Below are positions 1 to 7,920 of a stretch of 64,000 nt of DNA, one piece after another. The DNA comes from an uncultured Prevotellaceae bacterium (GTDB lineage: Bacteria > Bacteroidota > Bacteroidia > Bacteroidales > Bacteroidaceae), in assembly GCA_902778255.1 (NCBI GenBank), contig CACYXD010000008.1, forward strand, positions 51,743 through 115,742, in the 5' to 3' direction. Numbering within the stretch: the first letter of the stretch is position 1; each line of letters starts with the position of its first letter. The notes beneath the pieces are model-generated. The model saw only the letters and a list, made by a program, of their open reading frames with translations, was not told where the DNA came from and searched no databases. A program made the position numbers and the translations under genes.

Positions 1-101
1 TCGAGCAGATGCCATGGTATGAAGGCCGTTATACCGACGTAAGCGGTATGCTCACTGACTTGGAACGTAGGAATGTGGAATTCATTAAACGTCATGAATA
101 A
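1..101 (+). CDS. 3' end of an unidentified protein gene (partial)
   Basis: An open frame enters from the left edge (first whole codon at base 3) and stops with TAA at 99-101. The 32 visible residues include MPWYEGRYTDVSGM and end in NVEFIKRHE. The stretch is charged and soluble-looking, and no family is recognisable from so little. The next gene on this strand begins only at 1771 and has its own promoter, so this is the last gene of its unit. That it is coding rests only on the open frame and its ordinary composition. Confidence 0.5.
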   Translation, partial: EQMPWYEGRYTDVSGMLTDLERRNVEFIKRHE

Positions 102-119
102 GACGCCTGTACTAATTCT

Positions 120-306
120 TTTGGCCGTTTCCCTTTGCCAATGCAATGGAAACGGCCAAATTCGTTCGGAGCAAGAAGTATCACTATGACACCATGCATT
201 TTGAATTTCGTCCAGAGTTTCTGAACTGTCGCCCAAATGGGACCTCTGGAAAATAATTTTGGCCAGAATTATAAAAATAATGGCCAAAATTCATAAAATT
301 CTGGCC
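120..306. repeat. Cluster of GGCC-containing inverted repeats in the gap
   Basis: The gap between the two convergent genes holds several nested inverted repeats. Arms at 120-132 and 148-160 pair perfectly over 13 bases around GGCCGTTTCC. A second group uses AATTTTGGCC (254-263), GGCCAAAATT (282-291) and AATTCTGGCC (297-306); 261-270 pairs with 297-306 and 254-263 with 282-291, so these two pairings are mutually exclusive. The first hairpin sits about 20 bp after the stop of the left-edge gene and could terminate it, although no T-run follows. The rest has no assigned role. Confidence 0.5.
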
Positions 307-368
307 ATTATCTATTTTCTGCAATTACTCTTTATTTTGCAGGAAAGGTGGAATTGAGGTCTGAATGA

Positions 369-953
369 TTAGAACTTATACCTCAGACCTCCGCAAAGGA
401 TACCCTGCTCACCAACACCAAGTTCAGCGAAGGCACGAATCTGGGGAGAGCCAACCTCAAGACCGAGGAGAGAGGCCTGCCAGTTGAAATGAACAGCCGA
501 CTCGTTCTTGCCGTCGTACGACTCTGTACGCAACGTGGCACCAACACCAAACTTAGAATATGCTCCAAAGTACTTCTTGCGCATCCAGTCGAACTTCACA
601 GCAGGCATCACCGTATAGTAAGAATCCTTATACTCGCCCGTATTAGTGCTGCCCAGATATACATCCTGCGAGTTCTGGCCATAAACAAGGATACCCCCTA
701 CGCCCAACCAAGAATTGGTGTGATAGAAATACTCGGCTGAGAAGGGGCCCGTATAGCTCTCGTTCTCGTACTTGGCACCACCAAAAGTGACCATGGTGGC
801 AGCAATATGCTCAAAAGCGCCTAACCACTGCGAGTTTGACGCTGCGCCGTAAGAAACGGCCACCTCATGGCGATTGAACTCTTTCTCATCCTGTGCGTTA
901 ACACTGACTATAGTCATCATGGCAACGATGGCCATCAAAAAAAACTTTTTCAT
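369..953 (-). CDS. Secreted outer-membrane beta-barrel-like protein, unknown function
   Basis: A 194-aa protein with a signal peptide (MKKFFLMAIVAMMTIVSVNAQ, cleavage after about residue 21). The mature part alternates aromatic and polar residues (SAEYFYHTNSWLGVGGILVYG) and ends in GGLRYKF. A terminal aromatic residue is typical of small Bacteroidota outer-membrane barrels. No catalytic motif is seen. It starts 14 nt downstream of the ruvA stop on the same strand, so the two are probably co-transcribed, but a functional link to recombination is unlikely. The family is not identified. Confidence 0.7.
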   Translation of the reverse strand: MKKFFLMAIVAMMTIVSVNAQDEKEFNRHEVAVSYGAASNSQWLGAFEHIAATMVTFGGAKYENESYTGPFSAEYFYHTNSWLGVGGILVYGQNSQDVYLGSTNTGEYKDSYYTVMPAVKFDWMRKKYFGAYSKFGVGATLRTESYDGKNESAVHFNWQASLLGLEVGSPQIRAFAELGVGEQGILCGGLRYKF

Positions 954-967
954 AATGATAATTGGTA

Positions 968-1570
968 TTATTTTATTTGTTTCAATGCTAATTTTACAAC
1001 TTGCTCAACAGGCAGCGAGGGCTGCTCCTGAAGAATCTGCACTACGACCTTCTGCGTAGGAGCAGGGGCAAAGCCCAACATAGTGAGGGCTGCAACGGCC
1101 TCATCGCGCACGGCATTATTGACTGGAGCAGCCACACTGCCGCCAGCAGGAATCTCATCGGCAATGCCAAGGGCCACAATCTTGTCGCGCAGATCCACGA
1201 TGATACGCTGGGCTGTCATCTTTCCGATACCCTTGATGCCCTGAATCTGTTTGGCGTTGCCAGTAGAAATAGCCGAGCAGAGTTCGCTAACACTCATGCC
1301 TGAGAGCATCATACGCGCTGTGTTGGCACCCACGCCACTGACGGTAATGAGCAACTGGAACATCTCGCGCTCCTTTTTATTATAAAAGCCAAAGAGCACG
1401 TAGGCATCCTCGCGAATGGCCTCATAGACGTAGAGCTTTACTTCCTTTTTACCTTGGCAGGCACTATAAGTAGTAAGCGAGATATTGAGCCCATAGCCTA
1501 CTCCGCCTGCCTCAACTGTAGCCATAGCGGGGGTCAACTCAGTGAGTTCACCCTTGATATATTCAATCAT
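968..1570 (-). CDS. ruvA: Holliday junction branch-migration protein RuvA
   Basis: RuvA tetramers bind Holliday junctions and load the RuvB helicase in recombinational repair. The 200-aa length is standard. The N-terminal OB-fold begins [14 protein letters not shown]. Two helix-hairpin-helix motifs are visible: [13 protein letters not shown] at about residues 78-89 and [12 protein letters not shown] at about 112-123. The C-terminal RuvB-contacting domain follows a flexible linker (about 141-155) and contains [11 protein letters not shown]. The ATG at 1570 gives the canonical N-terminus. ruvB and ruvC are not in the window, which is common in Bacteroidales. An outer-membrane protein gene follows 14 nt downstream. 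Confidence 0.96.
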   Translation of the reverse strand: MIEYIKGELTELTPAMATVEAGGVGYGLNISLTTYSACQGKKEVKLYVYEAIREDAYVLFGFYNKKEREMFQLLITVSGVGANTARMMLSGMSVSELCSAISTGNAKQIQGIKGIGKMTAQRIIVDLRDKIVALGIADEIPAGGSVAAPVNNAVRDEAVAALTMLGFAPAPTQKVVVQILQEQPSLPVEQVVKLALKQIK

Positions 1571-1720
1571 AACTTACAATTTTGTATATATACATCGTTT
1601 TTAACGGATAAACCTGTCAATTTATTGTAATTAATGGGCATAATTTTGTAAATTATCACAAAATGATAGTTTTTAGATAATTTTTACGTCAAAATGTAAA
1701 CGTGTTTAAGACAAAAACAT

Positions 1721-1728
1721 TACTTTTG
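1721..1728 (+). promoter_or_regulatory. Bacteroidota-type promoter for ddh
   Basis: TACTTTTG matches the TAnnTTTG -7 element of the phylum and lies about 43 bp before the ddh ATG. The -33 element is weak (TTTA near 1705). A second TAATTTTG occurs at 1641-1648. The upstream in-frame ATG at 1702 precedes this promoter, which supports the ATG at 1771 as the true start. Confidence 0.6.
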
Positions 1729-1770
1729 CAGCCGAATTCGTTTAATGGGACAACAAAACACATTATAAAA

Positions 1771-2670
1771 ATGAAAAAAATCAGAGCAGCCGTCGTTGGT
1801 TACGGCAACATTGGAAAGTATGCACTCGAGGCACTGGAGGCAGCGCCCGACTTCGAAGTAGCAGGTATCGTACGTCGTAATGGCGCAGAGAACAAGCCTG
1901 CCGAACTGGCTCAATATGAGGTTGTGAAGGATATCAAGGAACTGAAAGACGTTGACGTGGCCATCCTGGCTACCCCCACCCGCTCATGCGAGGAATATGC
2001 CAAGCAGATCCTGCCCCTGGGCATCAACACCGTTGACTCATTCGATATCCACGGACTGATTCGCGACTATCGCCGCACGCTGATGGATATCAACAAGAAG
2101 ACCAACACGGTGAGCGTCATTGCTGCCGGATGGGATCCAGGTTCTGACTCTATCGTACGTACCCTGATGCAGAGCCTTGCACCCAAAGGACTTTCATACA
2201 CCAACTTCGGCCCTGGCATGTCAATGGGCCACAGCGTTTGCGTACGCTCGAAGGCTGGCGTGAAGAATGCTCTGTCAATGACCATCCCCTTGGGCGAGGG
2301 CATCCATCGCCGCATGGTCTATGTAGAGCTGGAAGAGGGCGCTAAGCTCGAAGAGGTAACAGCTGCCATCAAGGCCGACCCCTACTTCGCCAGCGACGAG
2401 ACACACGTGTTCCAGGTAGAGAGCGTAGATGACGTGCGCGATATGGGTCATGGTGTAAACCTCGTTCGCAAAGGTGTGTCTGGCAAGACCCAGAACCAGC
2501 GCCTGGAGTTCAACATGAGCATCAACAACCCCGCCCTGACTGGTCAGGTACTGGTCAACGTAGCTCGTGCCTCTATGCATCAGCAGCCTGGTTGCTACAC
2601 CATGATCGAGATCCCTGTCATCGACATGCTGCCTGGCGATCGTGAGGACTTGATCAGCCACTTGGTATAA
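1771..2670 (+). CDS. ddh: meso-diaminopimelate D-dehydrogenase
   Basis: Catalyses reversible NADPH-dependent conversion of tetrahydrodipicolinate plus ammonia to meso-diaminopimelate, a one-step route to lysine and the peptidoglycan crosslinking residue. The 299-aa protein starts MKKIRAAVVGYGNIG with the dinucleotide-binding glycines at residues 10-15. It also has the family segments ATPTRSCEEYA and GWDPGSDSIVRT. The in-frame ATG 23 codons upstream (1702) is rejected because the promoter lies between it and the canonical start. The gene is monocistronic, with its own promoter and a terminator at 2700-2742. Confidence 0.95.
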   Translation: MKKIRAAVVGYGNIGKYALEALEAAPDFEVAGIVRRNGAENKPAELAQYEVVKDIKELKDVDVAILATPTRSCEEYAKQILPLGINTVDSFDIHGLIRDYRRTLMDINKKTNTVSVIAAGWDPGSDSIVRTLMQSLAPKGLSYTNFGPGMSMGHSVCVRSKAGVKNALSMTIPLGEGIHRRMVYVELEEGAKLEEVTAAIKADPYFASDETHVFQVESVDDVRDMGHGVNLVRKGVSGKTQNQRLEFNMSINNPALTGQVLVNVARASMHQQPGCYTMIEIPVIDMLPGDREDLISHLV

Positions 2671-2699
2671 GCGAACAACACAAACACTTATTTATACAG

Positions 2700-2742
2700 G
2701 AAACGAATATGGATTTTGTACATTCATATTCGTTTCTTTTTT
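2700..2742 (+). terminator. Rho-independent terminator of ddh
   Basis: A perfect 12-bp stem (2700-2711 with 2725-2736, GAAACGAATATG / CATATTCGTTTC) has a 13-nt loop and runs into a T-tract. It begins 30 nt after the ddh stop codon. Confidence 0.9.
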
Positions 2743-2781
2743 CGTTATTTATCTACTTTCTGTAAGTTTTTTCGTGATATA

Positions 2782-2813
2782 TTTGGTGGTTACAACATTT
2801 TTTAATAATTTTG
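2782..2813 (+). promoter_or_regulatory. Bacteroidota-type promoter for the 686-aa secreted protein
   Basis: TTTG at 2782-2785 and TAATTTTG at 2806-2813 are separated by 20 nt, a near-ideal match to the phylum consensus. The start codon is at 2860, leaving a leader of roughly 40 nt. Confidence 0.8.
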
Positions 2814-2859
2814 CCGAGCTAAAATCTACTAAAAATATATTAAACTAAAATTATAACTT

Positions 2860-4920
2860 ATGAAAACAAGACTATTTACCCTATTTGCGCTATTGATTGG
2901 CGTGTGTAGTGGAGTGTGGGCAGAAAGCGTCACTGTTACACTTAGCGGTAGAACCACCAAAGATGCCAAGACAGTTGCTGCCGTTCCTACGATTGCCAGT
3001 TCAAGTGCAACAATTACATTAGGGGCATGTGGAACCACTTGCGCTAACAGTGGCTATTTTCAAACCAATGGCGATGGCAAATACATTGTGGTAGGAGAGA
3101 CCAACTATTACTTAACTCACACATACAACAGCGGCAACAAAGTGCCATGGAAAGATGCTGGTGCATCAAGCCAATATGGTACTTTCACAATACCCAGCGG
3201 CTACATCTATACAGTAAAAAGGGTGCAGCATGCTATGGCGACTCAAGGTTTTAACGAGAATGTCAACATTGTTATTAGGAATAATTCCTCTGTTTCTAAA
3301 TACTCAACTGGCAACATAGAGAAAAAATCTGTTAGTAATGAATCCTCTGTGGACTTTAGCACAATAAATATCGCAGAGGCCAATTGGGTTTCACTAACGG
3401 AAGGTACCTATACAATTGGCGCAGAAGTAAATAGTTCCAACACTGGTACAGGAAAATACTTTGGCATTGGCCAAATCATCCTTACTGGCGAATTGGCCGA
3501 GGCAAAAGTTATTGCCACGGAAGTATTTGATGGAATAAAAATTAACAATTCAGAAATAGCATCTGCACGTTATTCGTTGGAAGGTAATGTGATTACATTG
3601 TCAGAAGCCTACGTGTCAGCCCCGACACTCAAGCTTATAAATCTTGTTACTTATACAGACGAATCTACCATCAGGCGCGATATTAGCGTTTCTTTTGCAA
3701 AGAATGGCCTAAACACTTTTTTTGAAGGAACTGCGACAATAGGTGCAACTACATACACGGTAAAGATTCCTGTTGATAACGAGGCTATTACTTCTACTAT
3801 CACATGGGCTTTCAATGACCAAGGAAACACGCTCACTCCTATATACTCTGCAAACGGCACAAAGATTGCTACATCGGCAGTTACCTTAGGCAGTGAAATT
3901 ACATATGAAGCGAACTCAGACCACTGTTTTGTTGACAGTAATGGCGATGATGATGTACTAGTTTCAAGAGTCAAGCCAAATAAAACAACTGACAACACTA
4001 TTACCTTTACAATAACTCCAAAGATAGGAGTAAAATTCACACCTACTTCCGTTTCTTTTGTGGCCATGAAACAAGGAACAAATGGGGATGTGACCTTGAA
4101 CGCCGATTGGATTTCGGAAGGGTTATCAACCATCAACTTGGAAAGCAATATTGCCTTGAGACGCGCCTCAAGTAGCGGAACATACAACAAACCTGGTGGT
4201 GATCGAAAGACCTACAACCTCGTGACTAAAGGTGCTAGTACAGCGACAGGAACATGTGGATTGAAATTAACATTGAACACTGCCGCAAAGTCTTACGGTA
4301 TTGGCGAAATCATTATCACAGGTTACATTTATGGCGAAGAAATTACCATTACCGCCAATGTTGGTGCCAAGGGTTTTGCCACCTATGTCAATAATGACTA
4401 CGCTCTCGACTTCACAGGCAAGAGTATCAAGGCCTACACCATTGCATCAACCGATGGTAGTGCACTAACACTTACTCAGAAGAACAAGGTGTCTAAGGGC
4501 GAGCCCGTGCTGCTTTATTCTGAAACCAACAGCGACAGTCAGGATATTCCTGCTATCGCAGAAAGCGAAGCTACCGCTACCGTAGGCAACATGCTTGTGA
4601 AAGGTACTGGTGCAGCTATCACATGGGCAGAAGGCACGAAATACTACGTTCTATATACTGGTGGTGAGAATCCTGGATTCTTCCGAGCCAACAACAGCGT
4701 CATTGCAACCAATAAAGCCTACTTGGATTTGACAGGTATCGCTAGCGCACGTGCTCTCTCGTTCAGCCTTGATATGGATAACAATGAGACCACAGGCATT
4801 GCAAAAATAGGTAAGGCATCTAAGGTAACTGGCAATACCTACGACCTCCAGGGCCGCCGTGTTGTCCAACCCACAAAGGGCCTATACATCGTGAATGGCA
4901 AGAAACTGGTGAAGAAGTAA
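2860..4920 (+). CDS. Large secreted surface protein with KGLYIVNGKK-type C-terminal tail
   Basis: A 686-aa protein with a signal peptide (MKTRLFTLFALLIGVCSGVWA). The body is rich in Thr, Ser, Ala, Asn and Ile with beta-sandwich character and no recognised catalytic motif. ITLGACGTTCANSGYFQ lies in the N-terminal part, and two segments are alike: FGIGQIILTGEL and YGIGEIIITGYI, suggesting two repeated beta domains. It ends YDLQGRRVVQPTKGLYIVNG followed by KKLVKK, the tail found on many Prevotella surface proteins and on three other proteins here; I infer a secretion or anchoring signal of T9SS type. A 59-aa peptide gene and a GH28 pectinase follow closely, so a cell-surface polysaccharide role is possible. 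Confidence 0.75.
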   Translation: MKTRLFTLFALLIGVCSGVWAESVTVTLSGRTTKDAKTVAAVPTIASSSATITLGACGTTCANSGYFQTNGDGKYIVVGETNYYLTHTYNSGNKVPWKDAGASSQYGTFTIPSGYIYTVKRVQHAMATQGFNENVNIVIRNNSSVSKYSTGNIEKKSVSNESSVDFSTINIAEANWVSLTEGTYTIGAEVNSSNTGTGKYFGIGQIILTGELAEAKVIATEVFDGIKINNSEIASARYSLEGNVITLSEAYVSAPTLKLINLVTYTDESTIRRDISVSFAKNGLNTFFEGTATIGATTYTVKIPVDNEAITSTITWAFNDQGNTLTPIYSANGTKIATSAVTLGSEITYEANSDHCFVDSNGDDDVLVSRVKPNKTTDNTITFTITPKIGVKFTPTSVSFVAMKQGTNGDVTLNADWISEGLSTINLESNIALRRASSSGTYNKPGGDRKTYNLVTKGASTATGTCGLKLTLNTAAKSYGIGEIIITGYIYGEEITITANVGAKGFATYVNNDYALDFTGKSIKAYTIASTDGSALTLTQKNKVSKGEPVLLYSETNSDSQDIPAIAESEATATVGNMLVKGTGAAITWAEGTKYYVLYTGGENPGFFRANNSVIATNKAYLDLTGIASARALSFSLDMDNNETTGIAKIGKASKVTGNTYDLQGRRVVQPTKGLYIVNGKKLVKK

Positions 4921-4982
4921 AGAATTAATTCGTGAGACAATTATTTGAATTATTCTAATTCGTTTCAAAAAAGACAAGAAGT

Positions 4983-5162
4983 ATGAAAAAAATATATAAC
5001 AAACCAGTCATAGAGCTGTTGACTGTAGAAATGCAAAACATGATTGCTGCCAGCCTTACTCCTGGCGAGAACACAGGTACCATTTCTGAAGACCCTGTTC
5101 CTGGCGGAACGCCAGGTGAAGCACGTAGCTTTGAATTCTGGGATGACGAGGACTTATTCTGA
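4983..5162 (+). CDS. Small acidic peptide of the MKKxYxKP type, 59 aa
   Basis: ATG at 4983, TGA at 5160-5162. The product begins MKKIYNKPVIELLTVEMQ, has a mid-segment NMIAASLTPGENTG, a Gly/Pro-rich linker (VPGGTPGEAR) and a strongly acidic aromatic end (FEFWDDEDLF). No signal peptide is present. The next gene's ATG lies 1 nt after this stop, so translation is probably coupled. A second peptide with the same head (MKKxYxKPxI) and acidic Trp-containing end lies at 31875-32015, also immediately 3' of a large surface protein. The shared layout and start support a real gene. Function is unknown; the head/linker/tail pattern resembles a leader-plus-core precursor, but this is speculation. Confidence 0.75.
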   Translation: MKKIYNKPVIELLTVEMQNMIAASLTPGENTGTISEDPVPGGTPGEARSFEFWDDEDLF

Positions 5163-5163
5163 T

Positions 5164-6579
5164 ATGAAAACATTTCTAACAATATGTATCGCCTGCCTAA
5201 GCGCTATGACTGCTTGGGCGGGCGATTACGCAAAGTGTTACGAGGGCCTGCCTACACCCGTGAAGGCTGTGGAGCCCATTGTGATTCCTGCCAATGAGGT
5301 GAACCTGAAAGAGGTGGGAGGCATTGGCGATGGCGTAACGCTATGTACTGAGGCTTTCGAAAAAGGCATCTCGAAACTGTCGAAGGCTGGCGGCGGACGG
5401 CTCACGGTGCCTGAGGGCGTATGGCTCACAGGACCTATCATGCTGAAAGACAACATCGAACTGCATCTGGAAAAGAATGCACTCGTGGTGTTCTCGCCAG
5501 ACAAGTCGCTCTTCCTGGACAAGAATCCAAACGCGAGCCGAGTGTATCCATGCATCCGCGCCTCGAAACGTACGAATATCGCCATCACTGGCCAAGGCAT
5601 ACTTGATGGCAACGGACAGCAGTGGCGCCCCGTGAAGCGTGGCAAGGTGAGCGACGTGGAGTGGAAACAATACATGGAGATGGGCGGACAGGTCACAGAG
5701 AAAGGCGACCTGTGGTATCCCTGGCAGATGAAGAATGGCTATGCCGACATTGCCGATGATCCTGTGAAACAGGAGTCGATGCGTAACGACCTGATACGCC
5801 TGACGGACTGCAAGAACGTGCTCATAGAAGGGGTGACCATACAGAACGCCCCAAAATTCCACCTGCATCCCTGTTACTGCGAGAATGTGATTATCGATGG
5901 GGTCACCGTACGCTCGGAATGGAACGTACAGAACGGCGACGGCATCGACCTCTCAGACTGTCATCAGGCACTCATCGTCAACTCTACCGTCAGCGTGGGT
6001 GATGATGGCATCTGCATGAAGAGCGGTAAGCCCTCGAAGAGCCACGCCATCAGTGGCTGCGAGGATATCATCGTACAGGACAACGTGGTGAACCATGCCC
6101 ATGGCGGCTTCGTGTTTGGCAGCGAGACAGCTGCTGGTATGCGTCGTATGGTGGTGCGTCACAACACGTTCAGCGGCACGGATGTGGGACTGCGTTTCAA
6201 GAGTTCGCTGGATCGTGGCGGACGCTCGGAAAAAATATTCATCAGTGACATCATGATGAACGACATTGCATCTGAGGCCATCACATTCCAGTGTGACTAC
6301 GTGGACCGCCATGCAGGAAGCAGCGACGGCGACCCTGTCTATACAGAAGCAGAAAAGAAATGGGCACCTAACTTCCAAGATATCCACATCAGCAACATCG
6401 TTTGCCGTGGCTGCAAGACAGGCATCAAAGCAAGCGGAATTGCCGGCCTCAACTGTGTACACGACATCAGCATCAAGGACTGCACCATCGTCTATAACAA
6501 GACCGACAAGCAGATAGACGAAAAAACCGCACAATTGCAATTAAGCAACGTGCGGCTGATACCAAACAAGGCACAATAG
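5164..6579 (+). CDS. GH28 family polygalacturonase-like glycoside hydrolase, secreted
   Basis: Predicted inverting hydrolase of galacturonan or rhamnogalacturonan linkages in pectin. The ATG at 5164 gives a clean signal peptide (MKTFLTICIACLSAMTAWA); upstream in-frame starts would overlap the small-peptide gene. The 471-aa protein shows right-handed beta-helix repeats and GH28 catalytic landmarks: NGDGIDL near residue 258, VGDDGICMKSG near 278, HAHGGFVFGSE near 310 and LRFKSS near 342. Family knowledge assigns catalysis to three Asp in the first two motifs and binding to the His-Gly-Gly and RxK motifs. Exact substrate cannot be told from sequence. It is the last gene of the 2860 unit and ends at a bidirectional terminator. 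Confidence 0.9.
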   Translation: MKTFLTICIACLSAMTAWAGDYAKCYEGLPTPVKAVEPIVIPANEVNLKEVGGIGDGVTLCTEAFEKGISKLSKAGGGRLTVPEGVWLTGPIMLKDNIELHLEKNALVVFSPDKSLFLDKNPNASRVYPCIRASKRTNIAITGQGILDGNGQQWRPVKRGKVSDVEWKQYMEMGGQVTEKGDLWYPWQMKNGYADIADDPVKQESMRNDLIRLTDCKNVLIEGVTIQNAPKFHLHPCYCENVIIDGVTVRSEWNVQNGDGIDLSDCHQALIVNSTVSVGDDGICMKSGKPSKSHAISGCEDIIVQDNVVNHAHGGFVFGSETAAGMRRMVVRHNTFSGTDVGLRFKSSLDRGGRSEKIFISDIMMNDIASEAITFQCDYVDRHAGSSDGDPVYTEAEKKWAPNFQDIHISNIVCRGCKTGIKASGIAGLNCVHDISIKDCTIVYNKTDKQIDEKTAQLQLSNVRLIPNKAQ

Positions 6580-6597
6580 CACTTATCGGATAGTGAT

Positions 6598-6630
6598 AAC
6601 GGCAGCCAGTCTCAAGACTCGGCTGCCGTT
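6598..6630. terminator. Bidirectional hairpin between GH28 and lpdA
   Basis: AACGGCAGCC (6598-6607) pairs with GGCTGCCGTT (6621-6630), and an inner AGTCT/AGACT pair closes the loop. It separates two convergent genes. The hairpin also overlaps the last codons and stop of lpdA, so part of that coding end doubles as terminator stem. Confidence 0.8.
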
Positions 6631-7880
6631 AATAGTATCTCGGAAAGCGTAGGATGGATATGCACCATATCAGCCAGTTCGCTGATAGTGGTATGCTTAC
6701 ACATCAGCACACTTACCTCCTGTACGATATCTGCGCTGTGGGCGCCATAGGCGTGACAGCCTAGGATGAGACCGTCGGGTGAGACAAAGAGTTTCAACAT
6801 TCCCTCTGTCTCGCCCATAGCTAGCGCCTTACCATTAGCACGCCAGAAAGCCTTGCGACAGGTGTAGTCGGCAGGTAAGCCGCTGGCTACAGTGGCGGCC
6901 TTGAGTTGGTCTTCCGAAGGGCCTACGCAGGCTGCCTCGGGTTGGGTAAAGATGGCAGCAGGCATGATGTCGAAGCGGATATTGTCTTTTTTACCAAGGA
7001 TGTGGTTCACAGCATGGATGGCCTGCATTTCTGCTGCATGAGCCAACATCTGCTTACCATTCACATCGCCGATGGCATAACATCTACAATTTGATAATTT
7101 ACAATCTACAATTTGGAAATTGTCGTCAACAGGGATAGCGCCGTTTGGAGCGAGATTTACGCCCATCGCTTCAAGGCCTAAGCCCTCAGTACGAGGTTTG
7201 CGCCCAGTAGCCATCAGAACGACATCGGCATCAATGTCAGCGATGTTTTCTACGGCAGTCTTCATCTTAAAGACGATGCCCTGCTTCTCCAGATACTTGC
7301 GCAGGCGCTTAGCAATGTCGCTATCCAAGGCAGGCAGGCACTCCTTCAGATACTCGATGACTGTTACCTCCGTGCCAAAGCGATTAAAGATCGAGGCGAA
7401 CTCCATACCTATCACACCAGCGCCAATAATGGCAAGACGCTTAGGGAGGGTTTCCAATTGCAACAAGCCTGTGGAATCTACCACACGAGGATCATCGAGC
7501 CCCTTGATGGGAAGCCACTTGGTTTCAGAACCTGTGGCGACAATGATATTTTTGGCAGAGACAGAATCGCTGCCCACACTGACGGTATTAGCATCGACGA
7601 ACTGCGCCTTCTCGCGAACCAGCGTAATGTTGGGATGCGAGAGGATAGCCTCTACCCCAGCCCGCAGTTGCGTCACCACCTGTGCCATACGCTCACGAGC
7701 CTCAGCAAAGGTAGCGCTATGGACATATGTCTTCGTGGGAATACAACCTACATTAAGACATGTGCCACCCACCTCAGAGTCCTCGAAGATGACAACCTTC
7801 AATCCCTGCTTAGCCGCATATTCCGCAGCACGATAGCCACCAGGACCAGCACCAATAACAATAAGGTCAGCGGTAATCAT
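6612..7880 (-). CDS. lpdA: Dihydrolipoamide dehydrogenase (E3 / L-protein)
   Basis: FAD- and NAD-dependent enzyme that reoxidises the lipoyl arm of GcvH (and of 2-oxoacid dehydrogenases). The 422-aa protein has the FAD motif GAGPGGYRAAEYA (10-22), redox-active cysteines in GGTCLNVGCIPTK (C41, C46), the NAD motif AIIGAGVIGMEF near 150 and the C-terminal His/Glu segment HIHPTLSEIL. It is somewhat shorter than the usual 450-470 residues. Oddity: around residues 253-268 the usual short linker before YAIGD is replaced by FQIVDCKLSNCRC, encoded by a low-complexity DNA repeat (7084-7122), adding three cysteines. It is the last gene of the glycine-cleavage operon, 20 nt after gcvPB. Confidence 0.93.
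   Translation of the reverse strand: MITADLIVIGAGPGGYRAAEYAAKQGLKVVIFEDSEVGGTCLNVGCIPTKTYVHSATFAEARERMAQVVTQLRAGVEAILSHPNITLVREKAQFVDANTVSVGSDSVSAKNIIVATGSETKWLPIKGLDDPRVVDSTGLLQLETLPKRLAIIGAGVIGMEFASIFNRFGTEVTVIEYLKECLPALDSDIAKRLRKYLEKQGIVFKMKTAVENIADIDADVVLMATGRKPRTEGLGLEAMGVNLAPNGAIPVDDNFQIVDCKLSNCRCYAIGDVNGKQMLAHAAEMQAIHAVNHILGKKDNIRFDIMPAAIFTQPEAACVGPSEDQLKAATVASGLPADYTCRKAFWRANGKALAMGETEGMLKLFVSPDGLILGCHAYGAHSADIVQEVSVLMCKHTTISELADMVHIHPTLSEILLTAAES
7084..7122. repeat. AATTGTAGA-type word repeat inside lpdA
   Basis: Three overlapping copies of an A/T-rich word (TCTACAATTTGATAA, TTACAATCTACAATTTGG, GAAATTG) occur in tandem within the lpdA coding frame. The same class of word is usually found in gaps between genes. 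Here it is read through as the insert FQIVDCKLSNCR. Confidence 0.8.
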
Positions 7881-7883
7881 AAT

Positions 7884-7920
7884 TACTCATTACTAATTAC
7901 TCATTCCTCATTTCTCATTT
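7884..7920. repeat. TTACTCATT/TTCTCATT word repeat at the gcvPB-lpdA junction
   Basis: Five tandem near-copies of a 7-9 base word (ATTACTCATT, ACTAATTACTCATT, CCTCATTTCTCATTT) fill the 20-nt gap and extend into gcvPB. On the minus strand they encode the last residues of GcvPB (QMRNEE and stop). A close relative lies at 38487-38518. Confidence 0.85.

Noticed and set aside
1702-1770. N-terminal extension of ddh from an upstream ATG
   Set aside because: The promoter -7 element (1721-1728) lies within it, and the family N-terminus begins at 1771.
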